In this document: positions 8,166-15,892 of the stretch, piece by piece
Position numbering within the stretch: the stretch's first letter is position 1
Layout: every line of letters starts with the position of its first letter
Source of the DNA: Filomicrobium sp.
GTDB taxonomy: Bacteria; Pseudomonadota; Alphaproteobacteria; Rhizobiales; Hyphomicrobiaceae
Assembly: GCA_029287535.1 (NCBI GenBank)
Contig: JARFQY010000134.1
Span: 1 to 46,219, forward strand
DNA length: 46,219 nt
Direction: 5' to 3'
Made by a program: the position numbers and the translations under genes
Notes under the pieces: generated by a model
Told to the model about the DNA's origin: nothing
The model's input: the letters and a program-made list of their open reading frames with translations, nothing else
Database searches by the model: none

Positions 8166-9125
8166 CTAGGCACTAGCCTCGGAATGCAACTGGCCGATCT
8201 TCTGGCGAACAGCAATCTCCTGCTGGATTGTCTCGATCTCGCGCTCAGCCGCGCGCCGACCGTGCTCGATGAGTTCGGCGGCCCGGTGAAAATCAAACAG
8301 ATTGATGCCGTGCAATCGCGGACTGATCATTGCGTCTGGTGGGTCACCGGCCAAGCGTGAGCGCGCAATGCGGTCCTGTACGATATTGAAGGCTTCAACC
8401 ATTACGGTTGAAATTCCAGGTACGTTCTCGCCGCGCCCAAACAGCTGGCGCTGCAGAAGCCGCCGAGCGTTGAAGCCTCCCTTCTCGCTGGCAATCTGTG
8501 CAGCCGCCGAGGCCGCTTCGATTTCGGGTTCCGTTTCGAAATTAACCTGCGGCGCAAGGGTTCCCCGCGCCGACAAGTCAAAGTTCAAGTTGACGGCAAT
8601 CACGTAGCGCGCGCCCATCGCCCGGCACACAGAAATGGGCACTGGGTTGACCAATGCTCCGTCAAACAACCAGCGGCCCTTTATTTTCACCGGCTTGAAG
8701 ATTCCAGGCAGTGCGTATGATGCCCGAATAGCATTGGCCAACCGGCCCTTGGTCAGCCAGATTTCATGCCCGGTGCCGATTTCAGTGGCCACCGCCGTGA
8801 AATCGATGTCCAGGTCTTCAATGCGCTGGCCTCCGACCGTTGCGATCAATCTTTCGGTCAAACGTCCGCCCGTGATGAGCCCAGTGCCAGCCAGGTTGAA
8901 ATCAAGAAATCCCCACACCCGGCGCACGGTCAATTCCCGCGCGAACGTTTCGATGTCGTCGAGATTCCCCGCCGCATAGCAGCCACCAACGATGGCGCCG
9001 ATTGAGGTGCCCGCAATTATGTCCGGCCGAATTCCCGCCTCGTCCAGAGCCTTCATCACACCAATATGCGACCACCCGCGAGCGGCACCACCACCTAGCG
9101 CCAACCCAATTTTTACATGGTCCAT
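8166..9125 (-). CDS. Patatin-like phospholipase (RssA family)
   Basis: A 319-residue protein starting at ATG 9125, six bases after GGGGAG; the longer frame upstream has no ribosome site. It has the patatin features: oxyanion loop GGGAARGWSHIG (11-22), nucleophile elbow GTSIG with Ser41, and the catalytic Asp155 in LFDGALVNPVP. Members hydrolyse acyl chains of membrane lipids. No signal peptide is present. It follows hisI on the same strand with 177 bases between. Confidence 0.87.
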   Translation of the reverse strand: MDHVKIGLALGGGAARGWSHIGVMKALDEAGIRPDIIAGTSIGAIVGGCYAAGNLDDIETFARELTVRRVWGFLDFNLAGTGLITGGRLTERLIATVGGQRIEDLDIDFTAVATEIGTGHEIWLTKGRLANAIRASYALPGIFKPVKIKGRWLFDGALVNPVPISVCRAMGARYVIAVNLNFDLSARGTLAPQVNFETEPEIEAASAAAQIASEKGGFNARRLLQRQLFGRGENVPGISTVMVEAFNIVQDRIARSRLAGDPPDAMISPRLHGINLFDFHRAAELIEHGRRAAEREIETIQQEIAVRQKIGQLHSEASA

Positions 9126-9302
9126 CGGTGACTCCCCACCGCAGCTCCGATCAATAACCGCCGGGCGTGATATGATTCCCTGCGACAATGATAGCATGCC
9201 AGCATGGGGCCGCAGGTGGAGGCAGCATTTTGCCCACCGAAACCCCAATTAGCCGCGCCACGTGAGGGGTTTTGGCCACGCCTGTGGCCGTTGCCAGACG
9301 CC

Positions 9303-9776
9303 CTACTCGCTCTTCTGCCCATAGACCTCGCTTGGTGAAAAAGCCTTGTCCCGCACCACTTCCTTCAAGGAAAATCCTCGTGAATTGCTGCCATCCAACT
9401 CTAATTCACGGTAAAAACATGTCTTTCGGCCGGTGTGGCAGGCCGAGCCATGACCCCTGATCCGGACGCTCAGCCAAAGCACGTCCTGATCGCAGTCGGT
9501 CCGCAAACTTGCCACTTCCAGGACGTTTCCGCTGTCTTCGCCCTTTCTCCAGAGCTTGCCGCGGGAGCGGCTGAAAAAGTGGCCTTCCCGCGTCTGAATG
9601 GTCAATAAGAGAGCTTCTGCGTTCATAAAGGCGAACATGAGGATCTCACCCCTCGCCACGTCCGTGACAATAGCGGGAATGAGCCCGTCATCATTGAAGC
9701 GTGGCGTAAAGAGGTCACCCTCCTCCAGCTCCGCCTTGGAACCTGGCAATGCAAAAGTGGGTTGGTCTTCAGGCAT
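9303..9776 (-). CDS. hisI: Phosphoribosyl-AMP cyclohydrolase HisI
   Basis: A 157-residue single-domain HisI starting at ATG 9776. It opens the adenine ring of phosphoribosyl-AMP in histidine synthesis. The signature DCDQDVLW gives metal- and zinc-binding Asp and Cys residues, and GHGSACHTGRKTCFYR supplies the remaining zinc ligands. There is no fused HisE domain. The frame extends upstream to 9911, but those residues are unlike the family. In many Hyphomicrobiales hisI follows folE; here folE is absent. Confidence 0.92.
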   Translation of the reverse strand: MPEDQPTFALPGSKAELEEGDLFTPRFNDDGLIPAIVTDVARGEILMFAFMNAEALLLTIQTREGHFFSRSRGKLWRKGEDSGNVLEVASLRTDCDQDVLWLSVRIRGHGSACHTGRKTCFYRELELDGSNSRGFSLKEVVRDKAFSPSEVYGQKSE

Positions 9777-9941
9777 GATCAAGCTCTTGCGTCCATTTTG
9801 GTTGCAGCATCGTAGTGTGGTTTGCACCACAAGGGACTGGCACGAAAAAAGCACTAGTTCGTACTTGCCCCGTAACAGATTATATAAGTAAGCGCGGGCA
9901 ACTCGTTCCATTTAGCGCCAGGCAGTCAAGGCAATTCGCGT

Positions 9942-10415
9942 ATGACCGATCTCGACGACATCTATTCCAACCGGATTCTGGAATTGGCGGCAGCCATACC
10001 CCGCTGCGAGCGCCTTTCCGATCCGGATGCGACGGCTACCGCACACTCGAAGTTGTGTGGCTCGACAGTCAGTGTCGACCTGAAGATGCGCGATGGTGTC
10101 GTCACCGATTATGGTCAATCGGTCAAGGCCTGTCTGCTCGGCCAGGCTGCCGCTTCGGTGGTAGGCCGCGAGATCATCGGCACCGATCAACACGAAATGC
10201 GCGAAGTCGCCGAGAAGGTGCGCGCCATGCTCAAGGAAAACGGCCCGCCACCCAATGGCCGCTGGGCCGATCTCGCTGTGCTCGAACCCGTGCGCGACTA
10301 TAAGGCCCGCCACCCTTCAACGCAGCTTGTCTTCCAAGCCGTACTGGAGGCGATGGACAAGATCGAAAACACATCCAGCGCACGTACCGCCACCACATCG
10401 GAGCAACCGGCTTGA
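9942..10415 (+). CDS. NifU-N/IscU-like iron-sulfur cluster scaffold protein
   Basis: A 157-residue protein of the NifU N-terminal/SufU-like fold. It contains SKLCGSTV and VKACLLGQAAAS, two of the conserved cysteine motifs of scaffolds; the third ligand of canonical IscU is less obvious, as in other alphaproteobacterial members. It probably assists Fe-S assembly or sulfur transfer. It overlaps the yidD start by four bases (TTGA), so the two are translationally coupled. Confidence 0.78.
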   Translation: MTDLDDIYSNRILELAAAIPRCERLSDPDATATAHSKLCGSTVSVDLKMRDGVVTDYGQSVKACLLGQAAASVVGREIIGTDQHEMREVAEKVRAMLKENGPPPNGRWADLAVLEPVRDYKARHPSTQLVFQAVLEAMDKIENTSSARTATTSEQPA

Positions 10416-10735
10416 GCCTGTCCGGCACATTGTTGAAATTGCCGATCCATCTCTATCGTTGGACGCTCAAACCCTACGTCGGCTGGCAGTGCCGCCACCT
10501 TCCGACCTGTTCCGAATACGCCCTCGAATCGATCGATCGTAATGGCGCCTGGCGCGGCTTCTGGCTGACTGTCTCGCGACTGTGCCGCTGTCACCCATGG
10601 GGAACGGCGGGCTATGACCCCGTCCCCGATATCAAGGCCGAGCGCCATTTGCTCCGCCCCTGGCTTTACGGTCGCTGGAATGGGCACCACATCAAGCAAA
10701 CCTGGCGTGACGCCGAGCCGGACGAGCCCGCTTAG
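10412..10735 (+). CDS. yidD: Membrane protein insertion efficiency factor YidD
   Basis: A 107-residue YidD homologue with the conserved Cys/Pro-rich core: CRHLPTCSEYALESI, then RLCRCHPWGTAGYDPVP. YidD is a small inner-membrane-associated protein that helps YidC insert membrane proteins. The start is a TTG overlapping the TGA of the upstream gene, with GGAG eight bases before. It is longer than the usual 70-85 residues because of a C-terminal extension (about 80-107). Its usual neighbours rpmH, rnpA and yidC are not here. Confidence 0.9.
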   Translation: MSLSGTLLKLPIHLYRWTLKPYVGWQCRHLPTCSEYALESIDRNGAWRGFWLTVSRLCRCHPWGTAGYDPVPDIKAERHLLRPWLYGRWNGHHIKQTWRDAEPDEPA

Positions 10736-10738
10736 GGC

Positions 10739-10767
10739 TTGACAATCACCACTGTGATATGAGCTAA
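10739..10767 (+). promoter_or_regulatory. Putative thrS promoter with a dyad in the spacer
   Basis: A perfect TTGACA -35 box (10739-10744) is followed 17 bases later by AGCTAA/GCTAAC as a weak -10. The spacer holds a 5-bp dyad, ATCAC-N4-GTGAT (10745-10758), which could be an operator. It lies between yidD and thrS, about 75 bases before the thrS start. The -35 and the dyad are seen directly; activity is inference. Confidence 0.4.
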
Positions 10768-10844
10768 CCCAGCGCGCGCGATAACGCGTGTAAATCAACC
10801 CGTCTTACCTGCGCGGTATGCAGTGATTGAGAGGAGGGCCGATG

Positions 10845-12821
10845 ATGGCTGAAGTCAATCTCCGTTTCCCTGATGGCGCTATCCGACCGGTCGAAAAAGG
10901 AACGACCGGAAAGGATCTCGCTGCAAGCATCTCCAAATCTCTGGCCAAGAAGGCCATAGCAATGATGCTCGATGGTGAGCTTGTCGATCTCGCCGATCCC
11001 ATCGAAGAAGATGCCGATATCCGCATCATCACGCGCGCCGACGCGGAGGCCCTGGAGCTCATCCGCCACGATTGCGCGCACGTCATGGCTGAGGCCGTAC
11101 AGGAACTCTGGCCCGGCACCCAGGTCACCATCGGACCGGTCATTGAAAATGGCTTCTATTACGACTTCGACAAGGCCGAGCCCTTCCAGCCTGATGACCT
11201 GCCGAAGATTGAAGCCAAAATGCACGAGATCATCGCCCGCAATGCCCCCTTCACCAAGGAGGTATGGTCGCGCGATGAAGCAAAACGGTATTTCTCGGAA
11301 GCTGGCGAAGACTACAAAATGGAGCTGATCGACGCCATTCCGACTGGCGAAGACGTTAAGATTTATAAGCAGGGCGACTGGCTCGATTTGTGCCGCGGCC
11401 CGCACATGACGTCGACCGGCCACATTGGCAAGGCCTTCAAGCTGATGAAGGTTGCCGGCGCCTATTGGCGCGGCGATGCCAAAAATCCCATGCTGCAGCG
11501 GATCTACGGGACCGCCTGGGCCGGAGAACCGGAGCTCAAGGAGCACCTGCACCGTATCGAGGAAGCCGAAAAGCGCGACCACCGCAAACTCGGCCGGGAA
11601 ATGGACCTCTTCCATTTCCAAGAGGAGGCTCCGGGCTCTGTCTTCTGGCACGCCAAGGGATGGACCTTGTTCCAGCAACTCATCTCCTACATGCGCCGAC
11701 GCCAGCAGGCGGCAGGCTATGTCGAGGTGAATTCACCCGACATGATGGAAAAGCACTTCTGGGAAACTTCGGGCCACTGGGAGAACTACGGTGAGAACAT
11801 GTTCACCACCGAACTTCCCGACGAGCGCGTATTCTGCTGCAAGCCGATGAACTGTCCAGGTCACGTGCAAATCTACAAGCACGGCCTGAAGAGCTATCGC
11901 GAATTGCCGGTGCGCATCGCCGAATTCGGCAAGGTCCACCGCTATGAGCCTTCGGGGGCCCTGCATGGCCTTCTGCGCGTGCGCCACTTCACTCAGGACG
12001 ACGCCCACGTCTTCCTCACCGAGGAACAGCTCGAGGATGAGTGCCTCGCCATCAATGACTTGATGCTGTCGATCTACGAAGACTTCGGCTTCCACGAAAT
12101 CGTCGTCAAGCTGTCCACCCGCCCGGAGAAGCGCATCGGCGCCGATGCGTTGTGGGATCGTGCGGAGGCGGTCATGGCCGATGTCTTGAAACGCATCGAG
12201 GCCGAAGGCGGCGACCGTATCAAGACCGAAATCTTCCCCGGCGAAGGCGCCTTTTACGGGCCCAAGTTTGAGTATGTCTTGCGTGACGCCATTGGCCGTG
12301 ACTGGCAATGCGGCACCACCCAGGTGGACTTCAACCTGCCCGGCCGCTTGGGCGCCATCTACATCGACCAGAACTCCGACAAGCAGACCCCGGTGATGAT
12401 CCACCGCGCCATGTTCGGCTCCCTGGAACGCTTCACCGGTATTCTAATTGAGAACTTCGCCGGCCACCTGCCGTTTTGGATCGCCCCCGTGCAGGCCGTC
12501 GTCGCCACCATCGTGTCCGACGCAGATGACTATGCTCGCGAGGTCGCACGGAAGCTGACCCAGGCCGGACTGCGGGTCGAGACCGATCTGAGAAACGAAA
12601 AGATCAACCTCAAGGTCCGCGAGCACTCGCTGCAGAAGGTGCCGGTGCTGCTCATCGCCGGCCGCCGCGAAGCCGAGGAAGGCACCGTCTCCATCCGCCG
12701 ACTGGGGTCTCCCAAGCAGGTAATCCTGCCCATCGCGGAAGCCATCAAACTCCTCACCGACGACGCCGTCCCACCGGACATCCGCCGGGCACAAGCGGCA
12801 CAAAAGGAAGCGGCGGAGTAA
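10845..12821 (+). CDS. thrS: Threonyl-tRNA synthetase
   Basis: A 658-residue class II synthetase that charges tRNA-Thr. The domains run in the standard order: TGS (about 1-64), editing/SAD domain with the zinc-type histidines (about 65-240), the catalytic core with MNCPGH supplying the zinc Cys and [15 protein letters not shown] as motif 2, and a C-terminal anticodon-binding domain (about 545-640). A strong AGGAGG at 10832-10837 precedes two ATGs (10842 and 10845); the second has better spacing. Length and motifs are normal. No T-box-like leader is seen. Confidence 0.96.
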   Translation: MAEVNLRFPDGAIRPVEKGTTGKDLAASISKSLAKKAIAMMLDGELVDLADPIEEDADIRIITRADAEALELIRHDCAHVMAEAVQELWPGTQVTIGPVIENGFYYDFDKAEPFQPDDLPKIEAKMHEIIARNAPFTKEVWSRDEAKRYFSEAGEDYKMELIDAIPTGEDVKIYKQGDWLDLCRGPHMTSTGHIGKAFKLMKVAGAYWRGDAKNPMLQRIYGTAWAGEPELKEHLHRIEEAEKRDHRKLGREMDLFHFQEEAPGSVFWHAKGWTLFQQLISYMRRRQQAAGYVEVNSPDMMEKHFWETSGHWENYGENMFTTELPDERVFCCKPMNCPGHVQIYKHGLKSYRELPVRIAEFGKVHRYEPSGALHGLLRVRHFTQDDAHVFLTEEQLEDECLAINDLMLSIYEDFGFHEIVVKLSTRPEKRIGADALWDRAEAVMADVLKRIEAEGGDRIKTEIFPGEGAFYGPKFEYVLRDAIGRDWQCGTTQVDFNLPGRLGAIYIDQNSDKQTPVMIHRAMFGSLERFTGILIENFAGHLPFWIAPVQAVVATIVSDADDYAREVARKLTQAGLRVETDLRNEKINLKVREHSLQKVPVLLIAGRREAEEGTVSIRRLGSPKQVILPIAEAIKLLTDDAVPPDIRRAQAAQKEAAE

Positions 12822-12834
12822 GCTACGCGCTGGC

Positions 12835-12857
12835 ATCCCGGGGCGTGTCCCCGGGAT
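12835..12857 (+). terminator. GC-rich hairpin after thrS
   Basis: A perfect 9-bp stem (12835-12843 and 12849-12857) with a five-base loop starts 14 bases after the thrS stop. No T tract follows, so it may stabilise the 3' end or mark a Rho-dependent end rather than act as a classical terminator. Confidence 0.45.
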
Positions 12858-13040
12858 CCCGGTCCTCCTGCGGAACAGCACTGCGATCTGCGCCAGCCTA
12901 GCCGTGAAACCATTCCTCGCCGGAGTGGGGCACGTGGCGGTTGCACACTTGCAAGTTCCCGGTTTCCACCATCTCGCCGCATTCGTCAGGGCTCTACAAC
13001 TGGGGCGACACCTAAGCCACAGCAGGGGAGACAACCCGCC

Positions 13041-13319
13041 ATGTCGATTGAAAGCCATCACGACCGCTTCCTGCGTCAGCAACACGAGCGCCGGCTCACC
13101 GAGTCCTCTATCGAGGCCAATTCAGCCGCTGCCGAACTCATCGCCGAGAAAATCGCAGCCAAACTCGCCGAGCAAAACGACATCATCTACCGCATGGGTC
13201 AGCGCCAGGGACGCACCGCCGCCATTGCCTACGTATCGCTGGTGATTGCCGCTGCGGCTGCCGTAGGACAACTCCTCGGTCCGATCTGGGATTGGCCCGC
13301 CCTTCAAGGTCTCCTATAA
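13041..13319 (+). CDS. Small protein with one C-terminal membrane segment
   Basis: A 92-residue protein, not assigned to a family. Residues 1-58 are charged and helical (Glu/Gln/Arg/Ala-rich, possibly coiled coil), followed by a hydrophobic stretch at about 60-85 that could span the membrane. The ATG is preceded by GGGGAG at somewhat long spacing. It is followed by a GST gene after 28 bases and may share its transcript. A small membrane-anchored scaffold is one possibility; nothing indicates an enzymatic role. Confidence 0.6.
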   Translation: MSIESHHDRFLRQQHERRLTESSIEANSAAAELIAEKIAAKLAEQNDIIYRMGQRQGRTAAIAYVSLVIAAAAAVGQLLGPIWDWPALQGLL

Positions 13320-13347
13320 GCCCTTAGGCAAAACGGAGAACGCCACC

Positions 13348-13947
13348 ATGAAATTCTACTGGTGCGAACAAACCCGCGCTTTCCGCATCACTTGGATGCT
13401 GGAGGAGGCAGGCCAGCCATACGAGCGCATTCGCGTCGACATCCGCACCGGGGACAACAAGGACGATCCCGATTTCGAGGCAGCCTCGCCTATGGGCAAG
13501 GTTCCCGCCCTCACCGACGGTCCCGTGAAGCTGTGGGATTCGGGCGCCATCTGCCTCTACGTTGCTGACAAGTACCCCGAAGCCGGCCTCACCGTCGACG
13601 CGGCTGACTCGCAGAGGTTTGGTTTCATCCAATGGCTGATGTTCACGAACTCCGTCATCGAACCGGCCATGGTTGAAAAGTTCATGAACGTGCCAGCGAA
13701 GCAGGAAAGCTATGGCCATGGCAGTTTTGACTCCATGATCGGCGTTTTGGAGCAAGGTTTGTCTGGCAAAACTTGGATCATGGGGGAGCGTTTTACAGCA
13801 GCTGATGTGCTGCTTGGCTCTAGCGTCCATGTCCTGGAAAAATTCGGGCTACTGCCAGACTCAGCGACGTTGCAGGACTACGTTGCACGCTGCCGCGCCA
13901 GACCGGCACTTCAAACAGCCCTGTCCCTGGACGAACCGCAAACCTGA
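13348..13947 (+). CDS. Glutathione S-transferase family protein
   Basis: A 199-residue GST. The N-terminal thioredoxin-like domain (1-78) ends with the SPMGKVPALTDG cis-Pro region and the LWDSGAICLYVADKY glutathione-binding helix. An all-helical C-terminal domain (about 90-195) contains GERFTAADVLLGS. Members conjugate or reduce substrates with glutathione. A GGAGA ribosome site precedes the ATG. It sits between two small membrane protein genes and upstream of a DsbA-like isomerase that may also be glutathione-dependent. Confidence 0.87.
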   Translation: MKFYWCEQTRAFRITWMLEEAGQPYERIRVDIRTGDNKDDPDFEAASPMGKVPALTDGPVKLWDSGAICLYVADKYPEAGLTVDAADSQRFGFIQWLMFTNSVIEPAMVEKFMNVPAKQESYGHGSFDSMIGVLEQGLSGKTWIMGERFTAADVLLGSSVHVLEKFGLLPDSATLQDYVARCRARPALQTALSLDEPQT

Positions 13948-13965
13948 CACGCCCGCGAAAAGCCG

Positions 13966-14316
13966 ATGCAACTCACCCACCGCCCCGAAGACTTCCCAGG
14001 CTTTTTCGCAACCGTTCTGTGGGTTGGCGTCGGTGTCTTCCTGTTTTGGACGACGCCCGGGGCAGGCTTTCTCACTTGGCAGGCGCTGATCTACTTCGTG
14101 ATCGGGACCATTGCGATAGGAATACTGTTCGGCATCATCGGCCTGACGCTGCAGCGCCTCATTCCAGGTCTGAAACCTCAACCCCAAGCAGCGGGAAAAT
14201 CCAATCAGTCCGCCCAGTTGATCGGCACCCTCGTCGGCGCGGCCCAGCTGGTCATTATCTACTTATTGGCAAAAGCCGTAATCACTCAGATACTGTTCAC
14301 CTCACCCCCAGCCTAA
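13966..14316 (+). CDS. Small hypothetical membrane protein (three predicted spans)
   Basis: A 116-residue protein with three hydrophobic stretches at about 12-30, 36-62 and 83-108, separated by a Gln/Pro/Lys-rich loop. I do not recognise the family. It starts 18 bases after the GST stop and ends 12 bases before the next ATG, so it is probably part of the same operon. Confidence 0.6.
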   Translation: MQLTHRPEDFPGFFATVLWVGVGVFLFWTTPGAGFLTWQALIYFVIGTIAIGILFGIIGLTLQRLIPGLKPQPQAAGKSNQSAQLIGTLVGAAQLVIIYLLAKAVITQILFTSPPA

Positions 14317-14328
14317 CCGAAGGCAGCC

Positions 14329-14934
14329 ATGCGAAAAGTCGAGTTTTGGTACGAATTCGCCAGCACGTATTCCTACCCCGCCGCCATGCGTGTCGAAAAC
14401 ATCGCCAAGATCTTCGATGCAACGATCAGCTGGCAACCCTTCCTGCTCGGCCCAATCTTCAAGCAGCTGGGCTGGACCACGTCTCCATTTAATCTGCAGG
14501 CCGCGAAGGGCAGCTACATGTGGCGCGACCTCGAACGCACCTGCATGCTCAACGGTCTGCCGCCTCTCACCAGACCAGACCCGTTTCCACAAAACAGCCT
14601 GCTCGCCGCCCGCGTTGCCCTAGCACTGCCGGACGATGGTCCTCGTGCCGAATTCAGCCGCAGCGTCTTCACAGCCGAGTTCGCTGATGGCCGTTCCATC
14701 GACGACAAAGCAGTCCTTGCCGACATTCTCGAGAAGCTCGACATGCCATCCGCCGAATGGTTTGAGAGGGCGGCCGAACCCGACATCAAGGATCAGCTCA
14801 AGGCCCAGGTCGCCCGGGCGCAAGAGCTTGGCATATTCGGCGCTCCGATGATTGTGACCTCCGACGAAGAACTCTGCTGGGGCAACGACCGCCTTGAAGA
14901 CGGGCTGCGTTGGGAGACGGATCATTGCGAATAA
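14329..14934 (+). CDS. 2-hydroxychromene-2-carboxylate isomerase-like protein (DsbA/kappa-GST family)
   Basis: A 201-residue protein of the HCCA isomerase/kappa GST group. The N-terminal FWYEFASTYSYPA has Ser12 where DsbA has its CxxC, as in the isomerases. The cis-Pro segment GAPMIVTSDEELCWGNDRL near the end is typical. Characterised members use glutathione to isomerise a naphthalene breakdown intermediate; many others have unknown substrates. GAAGG precedes the ATG. The gene overlaps the next start by ten bases. No aromatic degradation genes are nearby, so the substrate is open. Confidence 0.82.
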   Translation: MRKVEFWYEFASTYSYPAAMRVENIAKIFDATISWQPFLLGPIFKQLGWTTSPFNLQAAKGSYMWRDLERTCMLNGLPPLTRPDPFPQNSLLAARVALALPDDGPRAEFSRSVFTAEFADGRSIDDKAVLADILEKLDMPSAEWFERAAEPDIKDQLKAQVARAQELGIFGAPMIVTSDEELCWGNDRLEDGLRWETDHCE

Positions 14935-15761
14935 CGCTTCCCGGCGACGGTCCCGTCCTTTGCTTCGGTGGGCCCTACTCCAACCTCGAAGCGACACGCG
15001 CGTTGCGCACTGAAGCCAGGCGACTGGGCATCCCGGCGGAGCGCGTCATCTGCACGGGCGACATCGTTGCTTACTGCGCCAACCCCGTCGAAACGGCCAA
15101 TGAAATCCGCGACTGGGGCTGCCACGTCATCAAGGGAAACTGCGAGGAACAGCTCGCCGCGCGCGCCGACAACTGCGGTTGCGGTTTTGGCGCCGAAACC
15201 ACCTGTGATCTTCTCTCGCGCGGCTGGTACGAATACGCCGATGCGCAAATGACCGACGACTTGCGCGACTGGATGGCCGGCTTGCCCGATGCGATCACTT
15301 TCGAACTTACGGGCCGTACCTTCCGGGTTATTCACGGCGGCGTAACGATGATCAATCGTTTCATTTTTCCGTCGACGCCGGCGGCCGAAAAATCCGCCGA
15401 GCTGGAGGCAGCAAAAGCCGACGTCGTCGTCGCCGGTCACAGCGGCCTTCCCTTCGGCGAGACTGTTGCGGAGCGATATTGGTTCAACCCGGGAGTGATC
15501 GGCATGCCGGCGAATGACGGCACGACCGACGGATGGTTCGGCATCATAACGCCTGAGGCTGACAGCAGCCTCACCTTTGCATTGAAACGCCTCGCCTACG
15601 ATGCGGAAAGTGCAGCCGCCAGCCTTCAAACCGCCGGCTTCGCGCAGCCTTATGTAGAGGCACTTGTGACAGGTCGCTGGCCGAGCACGGATGTCTTGCC
15701 GGAAAAAGAGCGACTCTCCAGCGGCCGGCCTTTGCGCGATGTCGAACAGATGTTGGCCTGA
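14925..15761 (+). CDS. Metallophosphoesterase-fold protein with altered first metal motif
   Basis: A 278-residue protein with calcineurin-like layout, probably starting at TTG 14925 (GGGAG eight bases upstream), overlapping the previous stop. Several family blocks are present: TGDIVAY (Gly45-Asp46), KGNCEE (71-75), VIHGGV and AGHSGLP. The first block, usually SDIHGN, is GGPYSN (15-20), so the Asp and His metal ligands are replaced, and GNHE/D is GNCEE. The protein may bind metal differently or have lost phosphatase activity. I recall alphaproteobacterial relatives with the same GGPYSN form, so it may be a subfamily rather than a broken gene. Confidence 0.75.
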   Translation: MRITLPGDGPVLCFGGPYSNLEATRALRTEARRLGIPAERVICTGDIVAYCANPVETANEIRDWGCHVIKGNCEEQLAARADNCGCGFGAETTCDLLSRGWYEYADAQMTDDLRDWMAGLPDAITFELTGRTFRVIHGGVTMINRFIFPSTPAAEKSAELEAAKADVVVAGHSGLPFGETVAERYWFNPGVIGMPANDGTTDGWFGIITPEADSSLTFALKRLAYDAESAAASLQTAGFAQPYVEALVTGRWPSTDVLPEKERLSSGRPLRDVEQMLA

Positions 15762-15857
15762 TCCAACCGATTTCCGCCGGTCCCACCATCAAAACCCTTC
15801 ACGTCTGCGTCAAAGATCGCTTCGCGCCATGTCACCGCCCTGCAGACCGTGTTAGAC

Positions 15858-15891
15858 GGCGCCTCCGATAAGGGGCCTTACCGGAGACGCC
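15858..15891 (+). promoter_or_regulatory. Long hairpin masking the symporter ribosome site
   Basis: An inverted repeat with 14 Watson-Crick pairs, interrupted by two C-A mismatches, folds 15858-15873 onto 15876-15891, with the innermost pairs opening as a loop. The 3' arm contains the only good Shine-Dalgarno, CGGAG (15882-15886), and ends one base before the ATG at 15893. In RNA it would hide the ribosome site. It may act in translational control, or as an RNA thermometer or protein-binding site; the effector is unknown. Confidence 0.55.
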
Positions 15892-15892
15892 T

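Noticed and set aside
9274-9289. Hairpin GGCCAC-GCCT-GTGGCC as terminator of hisI
   Set aside because: On the minus strand it is followed by As, not Ts, so it is not an intrinsic terminator for hisI.
10764-11678. A 304-codon open frame antisense to thrS
   Set aside because: It lies fully opposite a clear threonyl-tRNA synthetase gene, has no ribosome site and no recognisable domain; it is a codon-bias shadow.
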